This document shows positions 9,253 through 16,552 of a stretch of 64,000 nt of DNA, piece after piece. Each line of letters starts with the position of its first letter. Position 1 is the stretch's first letter. Source of the stretch: Aquincola tertiaricarbonis (GTDB lineage: Bacteria > Pseudomonadota > Gammaproteobacteria > Burkholderiales > Burkholderiaceae_C); contig NZ_CP097635.1 of NCBI RefSeq assembly GCF_023573145.1, forward strand, positions 2,046,001 through 2,110,000, given 5' to 3'. The notes beneath the pieces were generated by a model, which searched no databases, was not told where the DNA came from, and worked only from the letters and a program-made list of their open reading frames with translations. Position numbers and translations under genes: made by a program.

Positions 9253-10091
9253 TGCAGCACCTCGGGCTCAGCCTCCACCAGGCCCTGGTACAGGGCATCG
9301 AAGGCGCGGGCGGCGCCATTGGCGCGGCCCACCTGCCCATGCGTCAACGCGGCCATCTCGTGCTGGATCGGCTGCGGCGTGCCGGCGGCTTCGGCCAGCA
9401 GCTGGGTGTGGCAGGCGTTGTCCAGCGCGATGTACCACCAGGCCGCGGCCTCCACCGTGGGCCCGGCGGTGAGGATGCCGTGGTTCTTCAGGATCACGCC
9501 CTTGTGCGCGCCCAGGGCCTCGGCGATGCGGGCGCCTTCGTCGGTCTCGTACACCACGCCATTGAAGTCGGTGAAGAGGCCATGGTCTTCGTAGAAGGCG
9601 CAGCCGTCCTGCGTCAGCGGGTCGAGCTTGCGGCCCAGCGAGGCCCAGGCCTTGCCGTACAGCGAATGGGTGTGCGCGGCGGCCACCACATCGGGCCGGG
9701 CCTCGTGGATGGCGGCATGGATGGCGAAGGCCGCGCGGTTCAGCGGCCCGCGGCCGTAGGCGATCTCGCCGCGGGCATTTACCAGCAGCAGGTCCGACAC
9801 CTTGATGCGCGAGAAGTGCAGGCCGAAGGGGTTGACCCAGAAGTGGTCCGCCAGCTCGGGGTCACGCGCGGTGATGTGGCCGGCCAGGCCCTGGTCGAAG
9901 CCGTAGCGCGCAAAGATGCGGAAGGCCGCGGCCAGCCGCTGCTGGCGGTGCAGCCGCTCCTGCAGCAGCGTGCGGGGCGGCTCATCGTCGAACCAGTCCT
10001 GGCGTTGCGGGTGGGTATTCAGCACCAGGCCGCTGGCGGTGGCGGGGGCGGAGGTACTGGCCGGGGTAGGGCGTGAAAGCACTGCGCTCAT
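9249..10091 (-). CDS. class II aldolase/adducin family protein
   Basis: Cytosolic protein of 280 residues with the class II aldolase/adducin fold, a zinc-dependent aldolase/epimerase family. Zinc ligands appear in AAHTHSLYGKAW (HxH, about residues 135-146) and LKNHGILTAG (about residues 202-211); GLAGHITARDPE near residue 70 and NPFGLHFSRI follow the family pattern. The ATG at 10091 is chosen over the upstream-extended frame because AGGA lies upstream and the extension enters the promoter region. First gene of the nine-gene minus-strand operon, so the operon promoter should lie in 10092-10249. In sulfur-linked operons such aldolases could act on a released carbonyl product; the substrate here is unknown. 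Confidence 0.88.
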   Translation of the reverse strand: MSAVLSRPTPASTSAPATASGLVLNTHPQRQDWFDDEPPRTLLQERLHRQQRLAAAFRIFARYGFDQGLAGHITARDPELADHFWVNPFGLHFSRIKVSDLLLVNARGEIAYGRGPLNRAAFAIHAAIHEARPDVVAAAHTHSLYGKAWASLGRKLDPLTQDGCAFYEDHGLFTDFNGVVYETDEGARIAEALGAHKGVILKNHGILTAGPTVEAAAWWYIALDNACHTQLLAEAAGTPQPIQHEMAALTHGQVGRANGAARAFDALYQGLVEAEPEVLQ

Positions 10092-10100
10092 GGAGATCCT

Positions 10101-10131
10101 GGTTCGGGTACGGCATCGAAGAGCCCGAACC
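10101..10131. promoter_or_regulatory. inverted repeat in leader of the nine-gene operon
   Basis: GGTTCGGG (10101-10108) is perfectly repeated in inverted form as CCCGAACC (10124-10131) with a 15-nt loop. It lies just upstream of the aldolase ATG, so in RNA it would be a hairpin ending about 10 nt before the start codon; as DNA it could be an operator. Further upstream the octamer TTCCGCTT occurs twice (10166 and 10179, 13-bp period) around TACGTA. No clear sigma-70 boxes were identified in 10092-10249, which also serves the divergent PEP-CTERM gene. Confidence 0.4.
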
Positions 10132-10249
10132 ATAGGCAGCGCAGCCGCGCTTGCGAACGAAGCTTTTCCGCTTACGTATTCCGCTTTCCTCATGGGGCGC
10201 GCAAGATGCGCCAGCACGCCGGTCGGCGTGCCCACCAAGAGGAGACGAC

Positions 10250-11008
10250 ATGAGACCCATCTGCATTCAGGGTTCCGGCGCCGTGGCGCTGCTGTTGTTC
10301 ACCGCACTGCCGCTGGCGACGGCCGCGCCGCCCGGCACCTGCGACGGCTCCAGCGACGCCTGCAGCTTCGACCTCGGGCGTGTGACCGTGACGCTGGCGC
10401 AGGGCGCGGCCTCGTACAACGCCGGCGCGGACTTCCTGTCGGGCGACGACGGTGACTTCGTGGCTGACCCGTCCTTGTTCGGCAGCCTGGCGTTGCAGCA
10501 GTCGGGCGCCACCGAAGGCTTCTCCTTCTCGCCCAACCTGCAGTTGCGGGTGGGGGGCAGCGGGCGCAACGGCTACCACCAGTTGCTGGGCTTCTTCGAG
10601 TTCAGCGGCCTGCGCTTCCAGGCCAACCCCGGATGGCGCATCGATGCGCTGCGGCTGGAAATCACCGGCCAGCGCAACGTGGTGGGCGATGCCAGCTGGT
10701 CCTACGGCCTGCCGTTCGCGGTCGGCTTCAACGGCGACAGCTTTGCCGGCAGCGGCGCCATCAACCCCGACGATGCAGCGCTGCGCGGCGAGCTGATGGT
10801 GAGCGCGGCCTACCTGGAAGGCGAGGACGGTACGGCTTCAGCCTATGGCTACGCCACCGCGGCCTTCCAGTCGGCGCGCTTCGTGGCCACGGTGTCCGCG
10901 GTGCCCGAGCCCGGTGCCCTGGCCTTGTGGCTGGCGGGTGGCGCCTTGCTGCTGGGCTGGCGAAGGGGCACGGGTACGGTGTTTGCCCGAGGGGCGTCAA
11001 CCGATTGA
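10250..11008 (+). CDS. PEP-CTERM sorting domain protein, function unknown
   Basis: Exported protein of 252 residues. ATG at 10250 follows AGAGGAG by about 5 nt and opens a Sec signal (VALLLFTALPLATAA). The mature part is Gly/Ser/Ala-rich with no enzymatic motif I recognise (for example LRVGGSGRNGYHQLLGFFEF). The C-terminus carries a textbook PEP-CTERM signal: VPEPGALALWLAGG, hydrophobic helix, then GWRRG. In other bacteria this motif is processed by exosortase EpsH/XrtA and goes with exopolysaccharide or biofilm production. No exosortase or polysaccharide genes are in the window. Divergent from the aldolase operon across 158 bp. Confidence 0.85.
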   Translation: MRPICIQGSGAVALLLFTALPLATAAPPGTCDGSSDACSFDLGRVTVTLAQGAASYNAGADFLSGDDGDFVADPSLFGSLALQQSGATEGFSFSPNLQLRVGGSGRNGYHQLLGFFEFSGLRFQANPGWRIDALRLEITGQRNVVGDASWSYGLPFAVGFNGDSFAGSGAINPDDAALRGELMVSAAYLEGEDGTASAYGYATAAFQSARFVATVSAVPEPGALALWLAGGALLLGWRRGTGTVFARGASTD

Positions 11009-11014
11009 GAGCCC

Positions 11015-11551
11015 ATGCCGCGCCACCACTTCCTTCTCGCCCCCGCCGCCCTGCCACCTGCCAACGTGCGGGTGTGGTTCGACCTGTACTGGGGGCGGTT
11101 GTACTGGGTGGCGCGTTGCCAGGGGCCGGGCGGCAGCAGGTCGCTGCGCGGCAGCCTCGTCAACTCGATGCCGGGCAGCTTTCTCAGCCTGCTGCGCGGC
11201 CTGGTGGAGCAGGAGGTGCGCACCGCCGCGGCCTTGCCGATCACAGGCCCCGACAAGGGCAGCCCACCTCCTGTTCACCTCGCATGCGGCAAGCCCAGCC
11301 GCGCCACCTGCACGGGCTCGGCGTCCATGCGGGCGATCAGGGCGTCAAGGCCGTCGCGGGCCGGCGCAGTGGTGGCATTGCCGGCGCCGGGCTCGGCGCG
11401 GCACAGCAGGTCGTCGGCCGACCAGCCGGGTGCGCCGGGGCGGGACACAGCGCGCAGCCAGCCGTCGCGGTCGATGAGGAACTGCAGCCCGGCGGCCGGG
11501 TCGCGGCCCGCCACCGGTGACGGCCAGGCCTGGCCCGCCAGCTGCGCATAG
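11015..11551 (+). CDS. hypothetical ORF, possibly the truncated remnant of a gene
   Basis: An ATG 6 bp after the PEP-CTERM stop opens a frame whose first ~85 codons have strong G/C third-position bias and protein-like composition (VRVWFDLYWGRLYWVARC, NSMPGSFLSLLRGLVEQEV). After about 11265 the bias fades and the frame runs antisense into the 3' end of the cytochrome gene (11275-12483) for another 277 bp. The ribosome-binding site is weak (GAGAG). I read this as a small gene that lost its natural end, or a decayed fragment. No family recognised. Confidence 0.3.
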   Translation: MPRHHFLLAPAALPPANVRVWFDLYWGRLYWVARCQGPGGSRSLRGSLVNSMPGSFLSLLRGLVEQEVRTAAALPITGPDKGSPPPVHLACGKPSRATCTGSASMRAIRASRPSRAGAVVALPAPGSARHSRSSADQPGAPGRDTARSQPSRSMRNCSPAAGSRPATGDGQAWPASCA

Positions 11552-12483
11552 GCGGCACGCGCCGCGTCCGATCGCACGCTGCAGTCGGCGCCGGCCTGGC
11601 GGGCCGCGGCCACGCCATCGTCCGGCGGCGCTTCGGCGCCCAGCACCACGGTAACGAAACGCGGATCTTCGATGGGCTGAGGCAGCGGCCCGCCGGCCAG
11701 CACGAGGCGCAGTCGCTGGCCGCGCCAGTGGCTCAAGGGCCGCGGGCCGGGTGCATCGGCGCATTCCACCGCCAGCCGGGGCGCGGCCACCGGCCACGGC
11801 CAGGCCGCCTGGCGGCGGGCGCTGTCACCGGCGGCCAGCACCTTCATCGCGTCCAGCACGGCCCAGGTGTCGTCGGTGCTCAGGCGGTCGGCAAATCCGG
11901 GCATGGTGGGGCGGCCCTGCGCGTCATGCAGGCCCTGCTGCACCCGCCACAGCAGCTCGCCTTCGGCCCGCTTCCACAGCAGGCCGGCACTCAGCGTGGG
12001 CGGCCAGCGCGGCAGGCTGGCGGCCAATGGGCCTTCACCGCGGCCATCGGCGCCATGGCAGGCGGCGCATTGCGCCTGGTACAGCGCCAGCCCGCGCTGG
12101 ATGCCTGCCGCCTCGAAGCCGGTGGGTGAGCGGTGGAAGCTGGTGGGCACCGCGGGCGTGAACAGCAAGGCGGCCGGCGGCCAGGGCGCCAGCGCCAGCA
12201 GCGCGGCGGCACCCGCCAGCAGCGGCCAGCGCCGGCGCTGCCAGGCCAGCGCCAGCAGCGCAAAGGCCAGCGCGGTGCCAGCCAGCAGCAGCCACAGCGC
12301 CAGCTCGCGCGCCAGGCCGCCGTCGATCAGCAGGTTTTCCACTGCCACGCGCCAGGGCAGCGGCCAGGCCGGCTGGCCGTGCACCGGCGGCGCCAGCCCC
12401 AGCGCATCGAGCAGCGCCAGCAGGCCGCGCTGGGCGGCCTGGGCCAGTTGCAGCAGCAGGTTCTGCAGCGCGGGCGTGTCCAC
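11275..12483 (-). CDS. membrane-anchored c-type cytochrome with unusual C-terminal extension
   Basis: Protein of 402 residues (GTG start, 9 bp after the ATPase stop; no in-frame ATG nearby). Two predicted membrane helices (about residues 60-80 and 88-109) precede a cytochrome c domain with heme-binding CAACH at residues 139-143 and a likely distal Met in PTMPGFADRLSTDDTW. The remaining ~180 residues (ECADAPGP... to LQFLIDRDGWLRAV) resemble a thioredoxin-like or SCO-like fold by look only; no CxxC is seen. It ends the sulfonate-transport operon, so it may take electrons from periplasmic oxidation of a sulfur compound. That role is inference. Confidence 0.75.
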   Translation of the reverse strand: MDTPALQNLLLQLAQAAQRGLLALLDALGLAPPVHGQPAWPLPWRVAVENLLIDGGLARELALWLLLAGTALAFALLALAWQRRRWPLLAGAAALLALAPWPPAALLFTPAVPTSFHRSPTGFEAAGIQRGLALYQAQCAACHGADGRGEGPLAASLPRWPPTLSAGLLWKRAEGELLWRVQQGLHDAQGRPTMPGFADRLSTDDTWAVLDAMKVLAAGDSARRQAAWPWPVAAPRLAVECADAPGPRPLSHWRGQRLRLVLAGGPLPQPIEDPRFVTVVLGAEAPPDDGVAAARQAGADCSVRSDAARAAYAQLAGQAWPSPVAGRDPAAGLQFLIDRDGWLRAVSRPGAPGWSADDLLCRAEPGAGNATTAPARDGLDALIARMDAEPVQVARLGLPHAR

Positions 12484-12492
12484 CGCCGCCCG

Positions 12493-13248
12493 CTACCAGG
12501 TGGCGTCCAGGCCCAGCAGCCGCAGCGCCTGGTGGCGCAGCGCCGCCAGTTCGGGGTGGCCGCGGTGGCGCGGGTAGGGCAAGGGGTTGGCGATGTCGGC
12601 CACGATGCGGGCCGGCCGGTCGCTGAACACGATCACGCGCTGCGCCATGAACAGCGCTTCTTCCACGTCGTGCGTGACCAGCAGCGCCGAGAAGCCGGCG
12701 CGTTGCCACAAGGCCACCAGCTCGCTCTGCATCGTCAGCCGGGTGAGTGAATCGAGCTTGCCCAGCGGTTCGTCCAGCACCAGCAGCTTGGGGTCGTTGA
12801 CCAGCGCGCGCGCCAGCGCCACCCGCTGCGCCATGCCGCCCGACAGCTGGTGCGGATAGGCATCGGCAAAGTCGCGCAGGCCCACCAGCGCCAGCGCTTC
12901 GTCCACCCGGTGGCGGCGCAGCTTCAGCAGGCCGCGGGCCTGCAGGCCCAGGGCCACGTTGTGCCACACGGTGCGCCAGGGGTAGAGCGTCGGGTCCTGG
13001 AACACGACGATGCGCGAAGGGTCGGGCCGGGCGATGGCCTGCCCGTCCTGCAGCAGGGTGCCCTGGCTGGCCGGCTCCAGCCCGGCCACCAGCCGCAGCA
13101 AAGTGCTCTTGCCGCAACCGCTGGGGCCCAGCAGCGCGACGAATTCGCCGGGCTGGATGGTCAGGTCGATGTCCTGCAGCACCGGCAGCGGGCCGGCGGG
13201 CAGCTCGAAGCGGTGGCTGACGGCGCGTATATCAATGCAAGAGCTCAC
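12493..13248 (-). CDS. SsuB/TauB-type ABC transporter ATP-binding protein
   Basis: ATPase of a nitrate/sulfonate/taurine-type importer, 251 residues. The GTG at 13248 overlaps the permease stop (GTGA); another GTG lies 3 nt upstream. The longer frame to 14205 runs through the permease gene and is discarded. Motifs: Walker A GPSGCGKST (about residues 40-48), Q-loop VVFQDPTLYPWRTVWHNV, signature LSGGMAQRVALARAL, Walker B LLVLDEPLGKLDSLTR and LLVTHDVEEALFMAQRV, the last typical of the Ssu/Tau/Nrt branch. Works with the permease and binding protein immediately upstream. Confidence 0.92.
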   Translation of the reverse strand: MSSCIDIRAVSHRFELPAGPLPVLQDIDLTIQPGEFVALLGPSGCGKSTLLRLVAGLEPASQGTLLQDGQAIARPDPSRIVVFQDPTLYPWRTVWHNVALGLQARGLLKLRRHRVDEALALVGLRDFADAYPHQLSGGMAQRVALARALVNDPKLLVLDEPLGKLDSLTRLTMQSELVALWQRAGFSALLVTHDVEEALFMAQRVIVFSDRPARIVADIANPLPYPRHRGHPELAALRHQALRLLGLDATW

Positions 13249-14264
13249 CACTTCACCGTGCCCTTCTGCCACGACAGCACGCGATCGCGCACCGCGAACA
13301 GCAGCGTGATCAGGCCGGAGCACACCACCGCCATCACGATCAGGGCCGCGTACATGTTGCTGTACGAAGCCCAGCCCTGCGCCCAGGTGAGGTACCAGCC
13401 CAGGCCCGACTTCACGCCCATCATCTCGGCCGTGACCAGGATGGAGAAGGCGCCGCCCAGGCCCATGAACAGGCCCACGAACACCTGCGGCAGCGCCGCC
13501 GGAATGGCCACCCGCAGCACCAGGAACAGCGGCGAGGCACCCAGCGTGCGCGCCACGTCGTAGTAGTGGCGGTTGACGCCGGCCACGCCCGACCAGGTGA
13601 GCACCGCCACCGGGAAGCCGGTGGCCAGCGCGATCAGGAAGATGGCCGCCGCATAGCTGGACGGAAACACGAAAAAGGCCAGCGGCAGCAGCGCCGAAGC
13701 CGGCACCGGCCCCAGGAAGCGGATGACCGGGTGCGCCCAGTAGCCCACCAGCCGCGACCAGCCCATCGCCACCCCGATCAGGAAGCCCACGCTGGCGCCC
13801 CAGGCCACGCCGAAGGCCAGCAGCTTGACCGAGTTGAAGGCGCTGTCGCCCAGGCGCCGCCAGTCGTCGGTGTAGACCTCGGCCAGCGCGGTGGGCGGTG
13901 CGAAGAAGGGCGTGGGCAGCCAGCCCAGCTTGGCCGTGAACAGCTCCCAGGCGCCGAACAGCAGCCCCAGCGCCACCAGCCAGGGCCCGGCGGGGCGCAG
14001 CGTGTCGCGGGCGGCCAGGCCCGGCCGCCCGGCCAGCGGCGCGGCCACGCCCAGGCCGGCCAGCAGCGCGGCAACGGCCAGCGCCAGCCAGCCGAATTCG
14101 GTGGTGTAGACCCAGTCGGTGAAGCCCTCCACCTGGTTGGGCAGCCCCAGCGTCAGTGCGCCGGTGCCGGCCCAGGCGATGGCAGCGGCCAGGCCGCTCC
14201 ACCACACGGGCGGCCGCGGCGCGGCAGGCGCGCGCTCGGCGCGCGGCGAGGTCAAGGCGGTCAT
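13245..14264 (-). CDS. SsuC/TauC-type ABC transporter permease
   Basis: Inner-membrane permease of 339 residues, longer than SsuC (about 265) because of an N-terminal extension containing two extra hydrophobic segments (about residues 20-40 and 58-80). The conserved part begins near GLLFGAWELFTAKLGWLPTP and includes LGPVPASALLPLAFFVF and the EAA-type loop YYDVARTLGASPLFLVLRVAIPAALPQ (in two parts, about residues 235-262). It starts 7 bp after the binding-protein stop and overlaps the ATPase start. Confidence 0.9.
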   Translation of the reverse strand: MTALTSPRAERAPAAPRPPVWWSGLAAAIAWAGTGALTLGLPNQVEGFTDWVYTTEFGWLALAVAALLAGLGVAAPLAGRPGLAARDTLRPAGPWLVALGLLFGAWELFTAKLGWLPTPFFAPPTALAEVYTDDWRRLGDSAFNSVKLLAFGVAWGASVGFLIGVAMGWSRLVGYWAHPVIRFLGPVPASALLPLAFFVFPSSYAAAIFLIALATGFPVAVLTWSGVAGVNRHYYDVARTLGASPLFLVLRVAIPAALPQVFVGLFMGLGGAFSILVTAEMMGVKSGLGWYLTWAQGWASYSNMYAALIVMAVVCSGLITLLFAVRDRVLSWQKGTVKW

Positions 14265-14271
14265 GGCGGTT

Positions 14272-15267
14272 TCAGCCCAGCACGTCGGCGTACACGTGGC
14301 GCGCCAGGCGCACGGGGTCGGTGCTCTGCTTGAGCACGCCCACCGACCGGAAATCGCGGGCGTAGAACTCGATCTCCTTCAGGAAGTCGCCGCCCATCGG
14401 GTGGTGGCGGTGCGTCAGCGTGCCCAGCAGCGCGCGCAGGTCTTCCACCGGCACCTTGGGCGAGTACTTGGCGAAAAGCTTGGCCGATTCGTTCGGGTTG
14501 TCGGCCACGTAGTCCGAGGCCTGCACGATGGCGCGCGCCACGCCGGCGGCCACCGGCCGCTCCTTGCGCACCAGCTCGCCGCGGGCGCCGACGATGCAGC
14601 ACACCTTGTCCTTGTATTCGCCGCTCAGGTTGGTCGCGATCTCGGTGTACACGCCGGGCTTGCGCTTTTCCAGCAGGTACAGGTTGGGGTCGCCGTCGGC
14701 GATGGCCTGGATCTCGCCCTTGTCCACCGCCACGCCGAGCAGGTCGGCCGGGTACTGGCGCCAGGTCACGTCCTTGTCGGGGTCGATGCCGTTCTTGGCC
14801 AGCAGGATGGAAAAGAAGTTCTTGCCCGGCGCGGCCAGGTCGGGCACGCCGATGGTCTTGCCCTTCAGGCTTTGCAGCGTGGTGGCGCCGGTGGCCTTGG
14901 CGCCGATCAGCCGCACGCAGCCGCCGTGCGAGCTGCCGATGAGCTTGACGTCGAAGCCGGCTTCCAGCGGCTTGAGCCAGCGGTGGATCATGCCCACCGC
15001 CGCATCGGCCTTGCCGGTGGCCAGCGATTCCAGCAGCTGGTCGGTGCTGCCGGTGTAGTTGATCAGGTCAACCAGCACACCGTTGCGCTCGAAGTAGCCC
15101 AGCTCCTGTGCCACCACCACGGGCGACAGGCAGAAGGCGTTGGCATTCCAGGCGAAGGTGAGCTTGCGCGGCTGCGCCAGCGCACCGGTGGTGGCGATGC
15201 CGACCGGGCCGACGACGGCGGCGGCACCGGTAGCGCGCAGCAGGCTGCGGCGGGAGAGTCGTGTCAT
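14272..15267 (-). CDS. SsuA/NrtA-like ABC transporter substrate-binding protein, Tat-type signal
   Basis: Periplasmic receptor of 331 residues. The ATG at 15267 has AAGGAG about 7 nt upstream, located over the stop codon of the monooxygenase gene. The signal sequence carries SRRSLLRATG, matching the Tat consensus, with cleavage near TGALAQ. NMT1/SsuA-like features: AWNANAFCLSPVVVAQELGY, STDQLLESLATGKADAAVGM and LKGKTIGVPDLAAPGKNFF-type text in the first 160 residues. Tat export suggests folding before export, uncommon for this family. It pairs with the permease and ATPase downstream. Confidence 0.88.
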   Translation of the reverse strand: MTRLSRRSLLRATGAAAVVGPVGIATTGALAQPRKLTFAWNANAFCLSPVVVAQELGYFERNGVLVDLINYTGSTDQLLESLATGKADAAVGMIHRWLKPLEAGFDVKLIGSSHGGCVRLIGAKATGATTLQSLKGKTIGVPDLAAPGKNFFSILLAKNGIDPDKDVTWRQYPADLLGVAVDKGEIQAIADGDPNLYLLEKRKPGVYTEIATNLSGEYKDKVCCIVGARGELVRKERPVAAGVARAIVQASDYVADNPNESAKLFAKYSPKVPVEDLRALLGTLTHRHHPMGGDFLKEIEFYARDFRSVGVLKQSTDPVRLARHVYADVLG

Positions 15268-15278
15268 CGGATGCTCCT

Positions 15279-16376
15279 TCAGGCGGCCAGCGGCGCGGCC
15301 TGGCGGGCGGCCAGGCGCTCGGCCACCAGCGCGCGGGTGCGCGGAATCAGCTCGCGGCCGTAGTCGATCGCGTCTTCCAGCGGGTCGAAGCCGCGGATCA
15401 GGAAGGTGGTGACGCCCAGGTCGTAGTAATCCAGCAGCGCCTCGGCCACCTGCTCGGGCGTGCCCACCAGTGCGGTGCTGTTCGAGCGTGCGCCGGTCTC
15501 CTGCGCAATGGCGGTCCACAGCCGCTTGTCCACCCGGGTGCCCTGCGCGGCCGCGGCCAGCAGCCGGCGTGCGCCTTCGCTTTGTTGCGGGCCGCCGCGG
15601 CTGTAGCCGGCTTCCTGCCGCAGCTGGCGGGTGCGGGCCAGGATGCTTTCGGCGCGGGCCCAGGCAGCGTCTTCCGTCGCGGCCAGGATGGGCCGGAACG
15701 AGACCGAGAAGCGCACCGTGCGGCCGTGGCGCGCGGCCTCGGCCTTGACGCGGGTGGTCAGCTCCTTCACCTGGTCCAGCGATTCGCCCCACAGCGCGTA
15801 CACGTCGGCATGCTTGCCGGCCACCGGCAGCGCCGCTTCGCTGGCGCCGCCGAAATAGATGGGCACATGCGGCTTTTGCACCGGCTTGACTTCGGAGAAG
15901 CCGGCCTCGAAGCGGTAGTGCTTGCCCTGGTGGTCGAAGGGCTGGTCGCTGGTCCACAGCCGGCGCAGCAGCGTCAGGTATTCGTCGGTGCGCTCGTAGC
16001 GCTGGTCGTGGTCCAGGTAGTCGCCATCGCGGCGCTGCTCGGCATCCGACCCGCCGGAGATGAAGTGCACGGCCAGCCGGCCACCGCTGAACTGGTCGAG
16101 CGAGGCGATCTGCCGTGCCGCCAGCGTGGGCACCGTGAAGCCCGGCCGGTGCGCCAGCATGAAGTGCACGCGCTCGGTGTGCGCGGCTGCATAGCTGATG
16201 GTGAGCGTGGCGCTGGGCCCCGTGGAGTGGTGCGGCACCAGGATGCGGTCAAAGCCTGCGGCCTCATGCGCCTGCGCAAAGGCCTTGACGTAGTCGCGGT
16301 CGATCGCCGGGCCGCTGGCGGCATGGATCTCCGAGACCTTCTGGCTCTGGATCATGCCGATGAATTCGATGCTCAT
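15279..16376 (-). CDS. LLM-class FMN monooxygenase, alkanesulfonate monooxygenase (SsuD)-like
   Basis: Protein of 365 residues in the luciferase-like superfamily, closer to SsuD than the 446-residue relative at 529-1869. Evidence: AGFDRILVPHHSTGPSATLT (about residues 40-59), LAHRPGFTVPTLAARQIASL (about residues 74-93), GGRLAVHFISGGSDAEQRRD and YLDHDQRYERTDEYLTLLRRLW, which line up with the flavin-site segments of SsuD. Such enzymes use FMNH2 and O2 to desulfonate alkanesulfonates to sulfite plus aldehyde. First gene of the five-gene operon that continues with an Ssu-type importer, which strongly supports the role. No SsuE reductase is in the window. Confidence 0.87.
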   Translation of the reverse strand: MSIEFIGMIQSQKVSEIHAASGPAIDRDYVKAFAQAHEAAGFDRILVPHHSTGPSATLTISYAAAHTERVHFMLAHRPGFTVPTLAARQIASLDQFSGGRLAVHFISGGSDAEQRRDGDYLDHDQRYERTDEYLTLLRRLWTSDQPFDHQGKHYRFEAGFSEVKPVQKPHVPIYFGGASEAALPVAGKHADVYALWGESLDQVKELTTRVKAEAARHGRTVRFSVSFRPILAATEDAAWARAESILARTRQLRQEAGYSRGGPQQSEGARRLLAAAAQGTRVDKRLWTAIAQETGARSNSTALVGTPEQVAEALLDYYDLGVTTFLIRGFDPLEDAIDYGRELIPRTRALVAERLAARQAAPLAA

Positions 16377-16461
16377 GCGTGTTCCCTCACAAAAGCTGAA
16401 GGCCTGCCAGATGGGCGAGGCCGGTGCGGCACGCTACGCGCCCCGGTGCCAAGGTCCAACG

Positions 16462-16493
16462 AAGCAAACCGAAGTTGTCTATGCGTTTTGCTT
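16462..16493. promoter_or_regulatory. inverted repeat in the divergent promoter of two sulfur operons
   Basis: AAGCAAA (16462-16468) and TTTGCTT (16487-16493) form a perfect 7-bp inverted repeat with an 18-nt spacer. This AT-rich patch stands out in the 176-bp region between the SsuD-like gene (minus) and the acyl-CoA dehydrogenase-like gene (plus). It is well placed to control both directions, for example by a LysR-type regulator such as CysB/Cbl/SsuR. Regulator identity is inference; none is encoded nearby. Confidence 0.4.
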
Positions 16494-16552
16494 GTTTCCC
16501 TTGCCGCGCCGCGGCGCCTAGGCTGCAAGCCCCGGATGAAGGAGCCCGCGCG

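Noticed and set aside
12493-14205. 570-residue fusion of permease and ATPase
   Set aside because: The upstream half is the permease gene read in the wrong frame; GTGA overlap gives a normal 251-residue ATPase.
16424-16552. 43-residue N-terminal extension of the SfnB/DszC-like flavoprotein
   Set aside because: It starts inside the divergent promoter region; the ATG at 16553 has AAGGAG upstream and the fold begins after it.
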